Part shown: one piece after another, positions 26,940 to 36,157 of the stretch | How positions within the stretch are numbered: position 1 is the first letter of the stretch | Layout: each line of letters begins with the position of its first letter | The notes under the pieces: generated by a model | The model's database searches: none | Told to the model about the DNA's origin: nothing | Seen by the model: the letters and a program-made list of their open reading frames with translations, nothing else | NCBI RefSeq assembly: GCF_013782625.1 | Contig: NZ_CP056199.1 | Location: forward strand, 1,258,588 to 1,322,587 | DNA: 64,000 nucleotides | Direction of reading: 5' to 3' | From: Enterobacter sp. RHBSTW-00994 | GTDB lineage: Bacteria > Pseudomonadota > Gammaproteobacteria > Enterobacterales > Enterobacteriaceae | Made by a program: the position numbers and the translations under genes

Positions 26940-27149
26940 ATGTCTAAGATTAAAGGTAACGTTAAGTGGTTTAATGAGTCCAAAGGATTCGGTTTCATTA
27001 CTCCGGAAGATGGCAGCAAAGACGTGTTCGTACACTTCTCTGCAATCCAGACTAATGGTTTCAAAACCCTGGCTGAAGGTCAGCGTGTTGAGTTTGAAAT
27101 CACTAACGGTGCCAAAGGCCCTTCTGCTGCTAACGTAATCGCTCTGTAA
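26940..27149 (+). CDS. cspE: Cold-shock-like protein CspE
   Basis: CspE is a 69-residue single cold-shock domain that binds RNA and single-stranded DNA, melts hairpins and has transcription antitermination activity in E. coli. RNP1 KGFGFI is at residues 16-21 and RNP2 VFVHF at 30-34. The frame opens 34 codons upstream (26838), but [10 protein letters not shown] is the family start. The roughly 190-base leader after pagP is A+T-rich as in csp mRNAs. Codon use is strongly biased, as for abundant proteins. Confidence 0.97.
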
Positions 27150-27173
27150 TTCAGACGTGTCAGCAAGAATTTC

Positions 27174-27204
27174 AAAACCCGCTCATTGAGCGGGTTTTTT
27201 TTCG
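27174..27204 (+). terminator. Terminator after cspE
   Basis: AAAACCCGCTC, ATT and GAGCGGGTTTTTTTT: a strong stem with an 8-T tract 25 bases after the cspE stop. Confidence 0.92.
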
Positions 27205-27211
27205 TTATAAA

Positions 27212-27298
27212 TCAGCCAATCAGATACATTTTCAGAAAACTGGCTATGATAAGAACGCTCAGCAACACCATCCCCGCACTCATCAAACTCTCTTTCAT
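27212..27298 (-). CDS. Small single-pass membrane peptide (28 aa), candidate
   Basis: ATG 27296-27298 to TGA 27212-27214 encodes a 28-residue peptide starting MKESLMSAGMVLLSVLII and ending FLKMYLIG. It is one hydrophobic helix with a short charged N-terminus. GAGGGTG 5-11 bases upstream is a good ribosome-binding site. It sits between the cspE terminator and crcB and is read in the crcB direction, downstream of crcB. I do not recognise the family. Confidence 0.55.
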   Translation of the reverse strand: MKESLMSAGMVLLSVLIIASFLKMYLIG

Positions 27299-27368
27299 AC
27301 CATCACCCTCATTCAGTCTTGCAGCCAGAGTGACAGAGAAAAATTAAGCCAACATTAACGTTTTGTTG

Positions 27369-27752
27369 TTATTGTGGGCTGGCAGAAGAAAAAAGCCAAA
27401 ATGCGATCGCCGTCATCGCAAATGAGCCGAACAGATTGATGGCAATGTTGGTTAGTGCCCATGTCACGCGGCCTTCCTGAAAAAGGAACACCACTTCCGC
27501 CGAGAATGTCGAGAAAGTCGTCAGGCCGCCGCAGAAGCCGGTTGTGAGCAGCAACTTCCATACCGGATCGATATTTGTCATCCGGTTAAACCAGGCGAGC
27601 CCCATACCAATAATAAATGCACCAATAAGGTTTGCCGCCAGAGTCCCCATTGGAATCGCCTGATGCATGGGATTAAACCGCATGCTTAAGAACCACCGCG
27701 CAACGCTACCCGTGCCACCACCAATAAAAACGGCTAAAAGTAGTTGAAACAC
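27369..27752 (-). CDS. crcB: Fluoride channel CrcB/Fluc
   Basis: CrcB is a 127-residue inner-membrane fluoride-selective channel subunit (dual-topology dimer) that removes cytoplasmic fluoride. It has four hydrophobic segments with the family motifs [10 protein letters not shown] near residue 12, [13 protein letters not shown] near 38 and [15 protein letters not shown] near 72; the last lines the pore with Phe and Thr/Ser residues. The length is typical. It is divergent from ybeM. I saw no crcB-motif fluoride riboswitch in the 67 bases between the two start codons. Confidence 0.95.
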   Translation of the reverse strand: MFQLLLAVFIGGGTGSVARWFLSMRFNPMHQAIPMGTLAANLIGAFIIGMGLAWFNRMTNIDPVWKLLLTTGFCGGLTTFSTFSAEVVFLFQEGRVTWALTNIAINLFGSFAMTAIAFWLFSSASPQ

Positions 27753-27819
27753 TGTAAATACCTGCTATTTGATGTGTAAGGACATCGAGTGTAACGCTGT
27801 TTTCGCTGAGGGGACAAAT

Positions 27820-28608
27820 ATGTATGTTGCGGTAGGGCAGTTTGCGGTGACTCCTGTCTGGGAAGAGAACGCGCAGATATGCATCGATTTGATGGCACAA
27901 GCGTGGCGAAAAGGGGCCTCTATGCTGGTGCTGCCCGAAGCTCTGCTGGCACGAGCTGACGATGACCCAGATTTATCAGTAAAGTCGGCTCAGCCTCTGG
28001 AAGGGGGGTTTTTACAATCACTGCTGGAGGCCAGTACCGGCAAAACCATGACGACCATCCTGACTATCCATATTCCTTCTGCGCCGGGACGTGCGGTCAA
28101 TACGCTGGTGGCAATACGTGATGGTGTCGTTATCGCGCAATACGCCAAGTTGCATCTCTATGATGCCTTCAATCTTCAGGAATCAAGATTGGTCGATCCG
28201 GGAAAGCGGGTTCCGGAATTGATCGATGTCGCAGGTGTCCGTATTGGGTTGATGACTTGCTATGATGTACGTTTCCCTGAGCTGGCACTGAATTTAGCCT
28301 TAAAAGGTGCTGATGTGCTGGTTTTACCTGCTGCATGGGTTAAAGGTCCGCTCAAGGAGCATCACTGGGCAACTTTGCTTGCTGCACGCGCACTTGATAC
28401 CACGTGTTATGTCGTGGCTGCGGGAGAATGCGGTAATAAAAATATCGGCCAAAGCCGGGTTGTGGATCCATTCGGTGTCACCGTAGCCGCTGCTGCTGAA
28501 GGTCCTGCACTGTTGCTCGCTGAGATTGATACGAAGCGGGTTGCACAGGCGCGCCAGCAGTTACCGGTTCTTCGTAATCGCCGGTTTGCGCCACCGCAAT
28601 TATTGTGA
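27820..28608 (+). CDS. ybeM: Deaminated-glutathione amidase YbeM (Nit1-type), intact
   Basis: YbeM is a 262-residue nitrilase-superfamily amidase with the Glu-Lys-Cys triad visible: Glu40 in LVLPEALL, Lys110 in QYAKLHLYD and Cys147 in [11 protein letters not shown]. The family repairs deaminated glutathione, a transaminase by-product. ATG 27820 with GAGGGG upstream was chosen over the upstream ATG at 27769 because [10 protein letters not shown] begins the first nitrilase strand. In E. coli K-12 this locus is interrupted; here the frame is whole. Confidence 0.9.
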   Translation: MYVAVGQFAVTPVWEENAQICIDLMAQAWRKGASMLVLPEALLARADDDPDLSVKSAQPLEGGFLQSLLEASTGKTMTTILTIHIPSAPGRAVNTLVAIRDGVVIAQYAKLHLYDAFNLQESRLVDPGKRVPELIDVAGVRIGLMTCYDVRFPELALNLALKGADVLVLPAAWVKGPLKEHHWATLLAARALDTTCYVVAAGECGNKNIGQSRVVDPFGVTVAAAAEGPALLLAEIDTKRVAQARQQLPVLRNRRFAPPQLL

Positions 28609-28734
28609 TGTTTTTTTCAACAATGCTTGATTCACCTTGTTACAGATTGCTATTGTGTGCGCGCGTCAAATGACCGTTAATAAGATCAGGTTTTGGGTGC
28701 TGAATGCAGCCTGTTTTATGTGAAGAAGGTATCT

Positions 28735-28938
28735 ATGGGTGAGATTAGTATTACCAAACTGCTGGTGGTTGCCGCACTGGTTGTCCTGCTGTTTGGTACC
28801 AAGAAGTTACGCACATTGGGTGGCGACCTGGGTGCTGCAATTAAAGGCTTCAAAAAAGCGATGAATGACGATGACGCGGCAGCGAAGAAAAGCGCCGAAG
28901 ATGATGTCCCTGCTGAGAAGCTTTCTCACAAAGAGTAA
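28735..28938 (+). CDS. tatE: Sec-independent translocase subunit TatE
   Basis: TatE is a 67-residue TatA paralogue of the twin-arginine export pore. One N-terminal transmembrane helix ([16 protein letters not shown]), the FG hinge and an amphipathic helix ([21 protein letters not shown]) are followed by a charged tail. The frame opens 14 codons earlier (28693), but [10 protein letters not shown] is the family start. The gene stands alone, as in E. coli, between ybeM and lipA. Confidence 0.96.
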   Translation: MGEISITKLLVVAALVVLLFGTKKLRTLGGDLGAAIKGFKKAMNDDDAAAKKSAEDDVPAEKLSHKE

Positions 28939-28965
28939 TAGCATTGCCTGTGGGCTTGCGAAAAA

Positions 28966-28995
28966 AAACCGGCTTAAATGGCCGGTTTTTTTATC
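28966..28995. terminator. Terminator between tatE and lipA
   Basis: AAAAACCGGC, loop and GCCGGTTTTTTT lie between the convergent tatE and lipA genes, with T-runs on both strands, so the hairpin can serve both. Confidence 0.9.
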
Positions 28996-29022
28996 TCGGA
29001 ACTGTAAATAAATATTACCGTG

Positions 29023-29988
29023 TTATTTTACTTCTTCGCCTTTCGCCTGCATGTCAGCGTGATATGACGAACGAACAAATGGACCGCACGCTGCGTGGGT
29101 AAAGCCCATCGCCATTGCTTCGGCTTTCATTTCGTCGAATTCATCCGGGCTGACGTAACGTTGTACAGGCAGGTGATGGCGGCTCGGCTGCAGATACTGA
29201 CCTAATGTCAGCATCGTTACGCCATGACGACGCAGATCGCGCATGACTTCTACGATCTCGGCATTTGTTTCACCTAACCCAACCATCAAACCTGATTTAG
29301 TTGGGATATGCGGATGCGCTTCTTTAAAACGCTCCAGCAGCTTAAGTGACCAGTTATAATCAGCTCCAGGGCGAACCTGACGGTAAATGCGTGGCACGTT
29401 CTCCAGGTTGTGGTTAAACACATCTGGCGGCGTGGCAGTCAGAATTTCCAGCGCACGATCCATACGGCCACGGAAGTCAGGAACCAGCGTTTCAATTTTA
29501 ATGCTCGGGCTCTTTTCTCTAATGGCGGAGATGCAGTCAGCGAAGTGCTGAGCACCGCCATCACGCAGGTCATCACGGTCAACGGATGTAATGACCACAT
29601 AGCGCAGTGCCATATCGGCAATAGTTTGAGCCAGTTTTTGTGGTTCGTTAGCATCTGGCGCAACAGGGCGGCCATGAGCAACATCACAGAACGGACAACG
29701 ACGGGTACAGATTGCACCCAAAATCATAAATGTGGCTGTGCCGTGGTTGAAACATTCAGCAAGATTGGGGCAAGAGGCTTCTTCACAGACAGAATGAAGA
29801 CCATTTTTGCGCATCGCCGCTTTGATCCCCTGGATACGCGAAGAGTCTGCCGGTAGTTTGATTTTCATCCATTCCGGTTTTCTTAACAGCGCTTCGCGCT
29901 CTGTAGCCACGTTTTTAACCGGGATAAGGGCCATTTTATCGGCATCGCGGTATTTAACACCGCGTTCCATCACAATGGGTTTACTCAT
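29023..29988 (-). CDS. lipA: Lipoyl synthase
   Basis: LipA is a radical-SAM enzyme that inserts two sulfurs at C6 and C8 of the protein-bound octanoyl chain made available by LipB. The 321-residue protein has the auxiliary-cluster cysteines Cys68, Cys73 and Cys79 ([12 protein letters not shown]), the radical-SAM cluster cysteines Cys94, Cys98 and Cys101 (CTRRCPFC) and the C-terminal RSSYHAD serine that ligates the auxiliary cluster. Length and start match E. coli. ybeF and lipB lie upstream in the same orientation. Confidence 0.98.
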   Translation of the reverse strand: MSKPIVMERGVKYRDADKMALIPVKNVATEREALLRKPEWMKIKLPADSSRIQGIKAAMRKNGLHSVCEEASCPNLAECFNHGTATFMILGAICTRRCPFCDVAHGRPVAPDANEPQKLAQTIADMALRYVVITSVDRDDLRDGGAQHFADCISAIREKSPSIKIETLVPDFRGRMDRALEILTATPPDVFNHNLENVPRIYRQVRPGADYNWSLKLLERFKEAHPHIPTKSGLMVGLGETNAEIVEVMRDLRRHGVTMLTLGQYLQPSRHHLPVQRYVSPDEFDEMKAEAMAMGFTHAACGPFVRSSYHADMQAKGEEVK

Positions 29989-30157
29989 AGCGTGCGTGTT
30001 CCAGTTGCGAATATCGAAGGAAAGCGTTTCAATTCAAGGGAATGTTGTATTTATCAACTATTTTTGAACTAACGACAGGCAGTATATCATTGAAACGGTC
30101 GATAAAGCAGCCTGTCAGGTCGCCAATTTGTAAAATAGTTGTTGGTTTGTGCCTTTT

Positions 30158-30177
30158 GCCCTGCATAAGGCAGGGGC
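30158..30177 (-). terminator. Possible terminator after ybeF
   Basis: GCCCTGC (30158-30164) and GCAGGGGC (30170-30177) form a GC-rich hairpin 18 bases beyond the ybeF stop on the minus strand. The following sequence (AAAAGG) is not a proper U-tract, so termination is uncertain. Confidence 0.4.
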
Positions 30178-30195
30178 TTATGTTGAACACCCAGG

Positions 30196-31149
30196 TCAGA
30201 AGGCCTGGCGAATGATGTTGATGACGTTTTCGAGGACCGGATCGCGCAGGCTGAGTTTGTTGTAATGAAGAGATATTTCAATAGATTCGGTGTTCAGCGG
30301 GTCAAAAGGAATGCTTTCAAGTGGCCAGCACTGGCGAAGCAGATTGTACAAGCGCGATGGCATAACACACAGCATGTCACTGCTACCAATCATAGACGCA
30401 ATAGTAAACATATTGTAACTGCTGAAGCTAACCTGACGCTCAGGGAAGATTTCATCAACTCGCTGTCGAAGAGGGTTCAGGCGTTGCCCTTCGGCCATAA
30501 AAGATGAATGTTCATAGCTGCGAAGATTATCCACCGTTAAAGGCTGACTGAGAGCCGGGTGCTGCTTACGACACACCAGCAAAAGGTGGTCTGCATAGAG
30601 TACATTTTGCCCTAATGCTCTGGCGCCAAAATGGTTGCTATCGATAATCAGGTCGGTCTGGAATTGTGCAAGTTGCGTTTCGGCATCGCTTACGGGAATG
30701 TTGCGAAGCAACAGCTGAGGAGCATGCTGCTTCACAGCCTGGTAAATGGCTGGCAGAACAAGTACACCAACAGAGGGCGATGTTCCTATGGTGATGGTTC
30801 TTTGCTTGTCGTAACTCCCGGTTAAGTCCAGAGCCCCCAGAATAGATTCTAGCCCCTGGCTAATGTACTCGTGAAGGTGGGTCGCATAGGCAGTAGGCGT
30901 GACGCCCTGGCCTTTACGAATAAATAACGGATCGGGAAATATGGCACGCAATTTTTGAATTGACTGACTAATAGCAGAAGGCGTGAGATTAAGAATTTTC
31001 GCAGCGTTAACGATACCCTTATGGACATATACTGCCTCAAAAATAGTCAGCAAATTGAGGTCAATATTACGTAAAGTCCGAAAAATTTGCGGCTTATCTT
31101 CGCCGCCAGGTTCATTCAGGCGTTTGGCTGGTAAATTATTATACTCCAC
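30196..31149 (-). CDS. ybeF: LysR-family regulator YbeF
   Basis: YbeF is a 317-residue LysR protein with an N-terminal extension before the winged helix-turn-helix (residues 25-85, LNLLTIFEAVYVHKGIVNAAKIL, recognition helix PSAISQSIQKLR) and a standard effector domain (TITIGTSPSVGVLVLPAIYQAV). It is conserved in place between lipA and lipB as in E. coli. It groups with YbdO in style (DLNLL start, NAAKILNLTPSAISQS) but the two are distinct. Its targets are unknown. An internal start near the HTH is possible. Confidence 0.88.
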   Translation of the reverse strand: MEYNNLPAKRLNEPGGEDKPQIFRTLRNIDLNLLTIFEAVYVHKGIVNAAKILNLTPSAISQSIQKLRAIFPDPLFIRKGQGVTPTAYATHLHEYISQGLESILGALDLTGSYDKQRTITIGTSPSVGVLVLPAIYQAVKQHAPQLLLRNIPVSDAETQLAQFQTDLIIDSNHFGARALGQNVLYADHLLLVCRKQHPALSQPLTVDNLRSYEHSSFMAEGQRLNPLRQRVDEIFPERQVSFSSYNMFTIASMIGSSDMLCVMPSRLYNLLRQCWPLESIPFDPLNTESIEISLHYNKLSLRDPVLENVINIIRQAF

Positions 31150-31450
31150 GCTTTCACTCCGTATTCATTCACAATATGAATGATAGTTGAATTTATTTAT
31201 TGTGCTTGTAGATATTCGTAAAGTGTTTTGTAGGTATCACTTGTTTATCAAAAACAGACAGTTGTGTGATAATCACGCAAGTTACACGAGTCCCGCAGGA
31301 AGCACGGTCAGGGGGATGAATAATATGTAACGCTAATATGCAGGCGTGTTTAGGCGCTTCGAAAATATAGAATCTGCGGAATATTGTAAAGCGTAAAAAC
31401 GGTAAATAAGCGGTGGCTCGTCAAATAATCGAGCCATAATGTATAATATA
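31150..31450. other. Intergenic region between ybeF and lipB
   Basis: These 301 bases carry the ybeF promoter region (A+T-rich, 31150-31260), a GC-richer middle with no ORF of note, and a hairpin GGCTCG/CGAGCC near 31412-31434. That hairpin is just beyond the lipB stop and may end lipB transcripts, although no U-tract follows. Confidence 0.5.
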
Positions 31451-32092
31451 TTAAGCAGGGATATATTCGTGGGGAGGATTGTTAAGTAGTGCTAACAAGT
31501 TGTTCAAAAGCACAGGACGAATAATATCAGGAGTAGCCGTTTCGACCCACTGGCGCATTTGCGTCATTTCCATTCCTGCATAGCCACATGGATTGATGCG
31601 CAAAAAGGGGGCGAGATCCATATTTATATTCAGGGCAAGTCCGTGAAATGAGCAGCCTTTACGGATACGCAGTCCCAGTGAGCAGATCTTCATCTCACCG
31701 ACGTAGACGCCGGGTGCGTCAGCACGTGGATGGGCATCAATACCATATTCAGCAAGTGTGTTAACAACGGTCTGTTCCAGGACTGTGACCAACTCACGTA
31801 CGCCCAGTTTTCTGCGCTTAAGGTTAAGCAATACATACATGACCTGCTGACCAGGACCATGATAAGTGACTTGCCCGCCGCGATCGCTTTGTATTACCGG
31901 GATATCACCCGTCATCAACAAATGTTCAGCTTTGCCAGCTTGCCCCTGAGTAAACACGGGCAGGTGTTCAACCAGCCAGATCTCATCGGGTGTTGTGTCA
32001 TCGCGTGAGTCAGTAAAGTCGTGCATCGCCTGGGAGACAGGCTCGTAAGGTTGTAGCCCTAGATGGCGGACAAGAATTTTATCCTGGTACAA
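31451..32092 (-). CDS. lipB: Octanoyl-[ACP]:protein N-octanoyltransferase
   Basis: LipB transfers octanoate from acyl-carrier protein to the lipoyl domains of 2-oxoacid dehydrogenases and the glycine-cleavage H protein. The 213-residue protein has [12 protein letters not shown] near residue 70, the catalytic Lys in [13 protein letters not shown] and the acyl-thioester Cys in [11 protein letters not shown]. Length and start (MYQDKILVR) equal the E. coli protein. It lies 94 bases downstream of ybeD. Confidence 0.97.
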   Translation of the reverse strand: MYQDKILVRHLGLQPYEPVSQAMHDFTDSRDDTTPDEIWLVEHLPVFTQGQAGKAEHLLMTGDIPVIQSDRGGQVTYHGPGQQVMYVLLNLKRRKLGVRELVTVLEQTVVNTLAEYGIDAHPRADAPGVYVGEMKICSLGLRIRKGCSFHGLALNINMDLAPFLRINPCGYAGMEMTQMRQWVETATPDIIRPVLLNNLLALLNNPPHEYIPA

Positions 32093-32186
32093 AACAACGT
32101 CTCCGAAGAGAAGGTATAAAAGGTGACGAGGAGTATATCACAGCGAGGAGATGGGTTACCCGGCAAACCGGGCAACCGCAGAGGGA

Positions 32187-32450
32187 CTACAGTACCATAC
32201 GAACAATATCTATGTTGCCAAGTTCTTCGTACAGCGTCTCAACCTGCTCAATATGAGTAGCGGTGATAGTGATTGAGACAGAGTGATAGTTGCCTTTGCT
32301 GCTTGGTTTCACTGTCGGAGAGTAGTCACCTGGCGCATGGCGCTGTACCACTTCAACCACCTGATCAACCAGCTCAGGCAACGCCTGCCCCATTACTTTG
32401 TAAGTAAATGGCGTAGGGAATTCAAGCAGTTCGTTAAGTTTGGTTTTCAT
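32187..32450 (-). CDS. ybeD: UPF0250 protein YbeD
   Basis: YbeD is an 87-residue ferredoxin-fold (ACT-like) protein of unknown function, conserved between dacA and lipB across enterics. Key stretches are [31 protein letters not shown] and [10 protein letters not shown]. The frame extends 13 codons upstream (32489), but MKTKLNELL with GGAGC upstream is the accepted start. The ACT-like fold hints at ligand-binding regulation, but none is shown. Confidence 0.93.
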   Translation of the reverse strand: MKTKLNELLEFPTPFTYKVMGQALPELVDQVVEVVQRHAPGDYSPTVKPSSKGNYHSVSITITATHIEQVETLYEELGNIDIVRMVL

Positions 32451-32556
32451 GTCAGCTCCGGCATTGCATCTAAAAAGAATAACTCCCACTGCGTGTGGGA
32501 GTTATCAGGTTACTTAGTATATGGGGATCAAAATCACACTTTCAAGTGTTCAATTT

Positions 32557-33768
32557 TTAGCCAAACCAGTGATGGAACATCAATTTAATGTAATCAATGA
32601 TTTTGCCGAAGAAATTACCTTCCGGGATTTCTTGCAGGACCACTAATGGGCGTTGATCGATGGTTTTACCATCCAGCTGGAAGTTAATCGTACCCACAAC
32701 CTGATTTTTCTGCAGTGGTGCATGCAGTTCAGTTGTGTTCAGCACGTAGCTGGCCTTCAAATCTTTCATACGGCCACGTGGGATAGTCAGGTACAGATCC
32801 TTGTCCACGCCCAGCGAAGCACGGTCATTATCGCCAAACCACACAGGCTCGGATGCAAACTCTTTACCGGCTTTCAGTGGGTTCACGGTTTCGAAGAAAC
32901 GGAAGCCCCAGGTCAGCAGTTTTTTACTCTCAGTTTCACGACCTTTAAAGGTGCGACCACCCATAACGGCTGAGATCAGACGCATCTGACCTTCCGTCGC
33001 TGACGCAACCAGGTTGTAACCTGCTTTGTCCGTGTGACCCGTCTTAATACCGTCAACATTCAGGCTGTTATCCCACAGCAACCCATTACGGTTGGTTTGG
33101 CGGATACCGTTGAAAGTGAACTCTTTTTCTTTGTAGATAGAATATTCGTTAGGCACATCGCGGATCAGCGCTTGACCAATCAGCGCCATATCGCGTGCGG
33201 AGCTATACTGCCCATCAGCATCGAGGCCGTGAACGGTCTGGAAGTGACTATTCTTCAGACCGAGGGCGGTAACATAGCTGTTCATCAGGCCTACGAATGC
33301 ATCCTGGCTGCCCGCTGCGAAATCAGCCATGGCGACGCAAGCGTCGTTACCGGATTGCAGGTTAATGCCACGAATAAGCTGAGAAACGGGAACCTGCATG
33401 CCTGGTTTCAGGAACATCAGCGATGAACCCTTAAAGACCGGGTTACCGGTAGCCCATGCATCATTACCGATCGTGACCAGGTCGCTTTCTTTAAATTTAC
33501 CTGCTTTCATTGCCTGGCCGATAACATAACTGGTCATCATCTTAGTCAGGCTGGCGGGATCACGGCGGGCGTCAGCATTCTGTTCTGCCAACACTTTGCC
33601 AGAGTTGTAATCGATCAGGACGTAGGACTCCGCGTCGATTTGCGGAACGCCAGGGATCATGGTCTTGATATTCAGGTCATCGGCGTGAGCAGCAGAGAAT
33701 GCAACTGCGCAAAGGGCCGTGGTCAGCGCCATGCGCTGCACAAAACGAGCAGAAAAAGTGGTCTTCAT
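32557..33768 (-). CDS. dacA: D-alanyl-D-alanine carboxypeptidase PBP5
   Basis: PBP5 trims the terminal D-Ala of peptidoglycan pentapeptides in the periplasm and keeps cell shape. The 403-residue precursor has a signal peptide ending AAHA and catalytic SxxK Ser73-Lys76 (ASLTKMM). SGN (QSGNDAC) and KTG ([13 protein letters not shown]) complete the active site. A C-terminal beta domain and an amphipathic membrane anchor ending [17 protein letters not shown] follow. Position and length match E. coli. Confidence 0.98.
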   Translation of the reverse strand: MKTTFSARFVQRMALTTALCAVAFSAAHADDLNIKTMIPGVPQIDAESYVLIDYNSGKVLAEQNADARRDPASLTKMMTSYVIGQAMKAGKFKESDLVTIGNDAWATGNPVFKGSSLMFLKPGMQVPVSQLIRGINLQSGNDACVAMADFAAGSQDAFVGLMNSYVTALGLKNSHFQTVHGLDADGQYSSARDMALIGQALIRDVPNEYSIYKEKEFTFNGIRQTNRNGLLWDNSLNVDGIKTGHTDKAGYNLVASATEGQMRLISAVMGGRTFKGRETESKKLLTWGFRFFETVNPLKAGKEFASEPVWFGDNDRASLGVDKDLYLTIPRGRMKDLKASYVLNTTELHAPLQKNQVVGTINFQLDGKTIDQRPLVVLQEIPEGNFFGKIIDYIKLMFHHWFG

Positions 33769-33907
33769 GGTCAGAACTACGACATCCGTGATGGAATTAA
33801 AAAAAGTGCCTTACTATAGCAAATGCTATACAGGCAGGCATCCGACTTTCGGCATGACTTTGTGAATGTTGGTTACACAAATTGACAATTCGGATACCGC
33901 CGATTAT

Positions 33908-35026
33908 TTACTTTGCAACAGCAATAAATGACTGCAGTTGAGCTTCATTTTGCAGGCGTTGTTGTAGCGCTGTGGCTTGAGGTTTGCTGGCGAATGGCCC
34001 CATCTGGATACGCCATACCGCACCGTTTTGCTCCACGCGGCCTGGGACCCCAAATCGCTGGCTCAACTGCTGTTGGTACTGCTGCGCACGGGTATGATCG
34101 CTAACAGCACCCACCTGAACAACAAAGCCACCATTGACACTACTGGTTGCAGCGGGAGCGGATACTGCTGCGCTTTGCGTGGTTGCTGGTGCAGTCACAG
34201 GTGCAGTCTGTGTCGCGGGTGTTGTAACAGCAGGTGCTGGGGGGGGCTCGCTGCCTTCCAGTACGCCCGCCGCTAAGGTGGTTGGCGCACCTAAAAAGCC
34301 ACTGCTTTTTACCGGCGCACCTGTTGCGTCGTCGCTCTGCAACGTATCGTTACTGATAGCGCGCACCTCACCCTGAGGCTGAACAGCCTCTGCTGGTGAA
34401 GAGGCGGCTCCCATCCCGCCACTTAAATCCGGGCGAGAGGGCAGGGCATAGGTCTGTTTTGCCACGGTCGTACAGGCCATACCCGGGCCAGACAGCGAAC
34501 CATCCTGGGCCACAATGATAGGGTCGATCCGTACTTTGGTATTATTTGAGGTATTCAGGCGGTCAGCGGCTGCACGCGACAACGAGATCACACGGTCATT
34601 ACCATAAGGGCCGCGATCGTTAATACGCACGACGATCATACGGCCGTTTGCCAGGTTAGTGACACGGGCATAGCTTGGGATCGGCAGCGTAGCGTGTGCG
34701 GCGGTGATCTGCATAGGGTCGAACGCCTCGCCAGATGCCGTTAGATTGCTACCGGGTTCCGCATCATAGATGGCGGCAAAACCGGCCTGACTGAAACGGG
34801 ATGGATCCTGAACGATTTTGTAGCTTTTGCCATCACGCTGATAGTCCTGATTCGCCGTTGCATTCAGCGGTTCAAACGTTGGGTCAGCGCCGCTGATTTC
34901 AACGATCGGGCCATTACAGACCGCAGGCTGCGGCGGCGCGATGGTCGCCTGCTGCTGACCATCATCACTTGAACAGGCTGCCAGCAAACTTGCTGCGATG
35001 CAGATACCCAGCCACTGCTTACGCAT
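33908..35026 (-). CDS. rlpA: Septal-ring lipoprotein RlpA
   Basis: RlpA is an outer-membrane lipoprotein at the division septum. The 372-residue protein has a lipobox LLAACSS (Cys18), a double-psi beta-barrel/lytic-transglycosylase-like domain (residues 75-180, NGRMIVVRINDRGPYGNDRVISLS), a low-complexity Pro/Ala/Thr linker (residues 250-295) and a C-terminal SPOR domain (residues 298-372, GGFVVQVGAVSDHTRAQQY) that binds denuded glycans. In Pseudomonas RlpA is a lytic transglycosylase; the E. coli activity is less clear. It is part of the mrdA-mrdB-rlpA-dacA gene order. Confidence 0.96.
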   Translation of the reverse strand: MRKQWLGICIAASLLAACSSDDGQQQATIAPPQPAVCNGPIVEISGADPTFEPLNATANQDYQRDGKSYKIVQDPSRFSQAGFAAIYDAEPGSNLTASGEAFDPMQITAAHATLPIPSYARVTNLANGRMIVVRINDRGPYGNDRVISLSRAAADRLNTSNNTKVRIDPIIVAQDGSLSGPGMACTTVAKQTYALPSRPDLSGGMGAASSPAEAVQPQGEVRAISNDTLQSDDATGAPVKSSGFLGAPTTLAAGVLEGSEPPPAPAVTTPATQTAPVTAPATTQSAAVSAPAATSSVNGGFVVQVGAVSDHTRAQQYQQQLSQRFGVPGRVEQNGAVWRIQMGPFASKPQATALQQRLQNEAQLQSFIAVAK

Positions 35027-35042
35027 TGCGATCCCCTTATTT

Positions 35043-36155
35043 TTATACGCTCTTGGACAACATTTTTCTGTGGGTATGGATCGACATCACGATACCAAAC
35101 CCGGCCATCAACACGATCAGTGCCGAGCCTCCGTAACTGACCAGTGGCAGCGGTACGCCTACAACAGGCAGAATACCACTCACCATACCAATATTTACGA
35201 AGACATAAACGAATAAAATCAACATCAATCCACCCGCCATGACGCGGCCAAAGGTGGTTTGCGCACGAGCCGCAATCCATAACCCGCGCATGATGAGCAG
35301 CACATAGAGTGCCAGCAGGATTAAAATACCAACCAGTCCCAGCTCTTCCGCCAGTACCGCAAAGATAAAGTCAGTGTGGCGCTCAGGTAAAAATTCCAGC
35401 TGCGATTGCGTACCGTGGAGCCAGCCTTTGCCGCGCAAGCCACCAGAGCCAATGGCAATCTTCGACTGAATTATATGATAGCCTGCTCCGAGTGGGTCGG
35501 TTTCAGGATCTAACAGCATCATGACGCGCTGACGCTGGTAATCATGCATCAGGAAGAACCAGAGAATTGGAATAAAGGCGGCTATCAATACCACTGCAAT
35601 CCCAATCAAACGCCAACTCAATCCGGATAAGAACAGAACAAACAGACCGGACAACGCAATAAGGATAGACGTACCGAGGTCAGGCTGTGCCGCGACCAGC
35701 AATGTTGGCAGGAAAATCAGTACCAGTGCTATAGCCGTATTTTTGAGCGATGGCGGGCAGACATCACGGTTAATAAAGCGGGCGACCATCAGTGGTACAG
35801 CAATTTTGGCGATTTCCGACGGCTGGAAACGCACAATCCCCAGATCCAGCCAACGCTGTGCGCCTTTTGATATTGCACCAAAGGCATCTACGGCCACCAG
35901 TAACACAATACAAAAAATGTACAGATATGGTGCCCAGCCTTCATAAACGCGAGGCGGGATTTGTGCCATCACGACCATAATGACCAGGCCCATCGCGATT
36001 TGGCCGATTTTGCGTTCCATCATGCCGATATCCTGGCCGCTGGCGCTCCAGATCACTAATGCACTGTATACCAGCAGGGCTAGCAGGATCAGTAGCATCG
36101 CTGGATCGATGTGGATTTTATCCCACAACGATTTTTTATTCGGATTATCTGTCAT
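35043..36155 (-). CDS. mrdB: Rod-shape peptidoglycan polymerase RodA (MrdB)
   Basis: RodA is the SEDS-family glycosyltransferase that polymerises peptidoglycan for cell elongation, acting with PBP2. The 370-residue protein has about ten transmembrane helices. The large loop contains [22 protein letters not shown] and [13 protein letters not shown], and the catalytic-Asp-region segment is [19 protein letters not shown]. It follows mrdA by two bases on the minus strand, so translation is probably coupled. Confidence 0.97.
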   Translation of the reverse strand: MTDNPNKKSLWDKIHIDPAMLLILLALLVYSALVIWSASGQDIGMMERKIGQIAMGLVIMVVMAQIPPRVYEGWAPYLYIFCIVLLVAVDAFGAISKGAQRWLDLGIVRFQPSEIAKIAVPLMVARFINRDVCPPSLKNTAIALVLIFLPTLLVAAQPDLGTSILIALSGLFVLFLSGLSWRLIGIAVVLIAAFIPILWFFLMHDYQRQRVMMLLDPETDPLGAGYHIIQSKIAIGSGGLRGKGWLHGTQSQLEFLPERHTDFIFAVLAEELGLVGILILLALYVLLIMRGLWIAARAQTTFGRVMAGGLMLILFVYVFVNIGMVSGILPVVGVPLPLVSYGGSALIVLMAGFGIVMSIHTHRKMLSKSV

Positions 36156-36157
36156 GG

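Noticed and set aside
27753..27819. Possible fluoride riboswitch before crcB
   Set aside because: The 67-bp gap lacks the crcB-motif pseudoknot pattern, and crcB is read on the minus strand with little leader.
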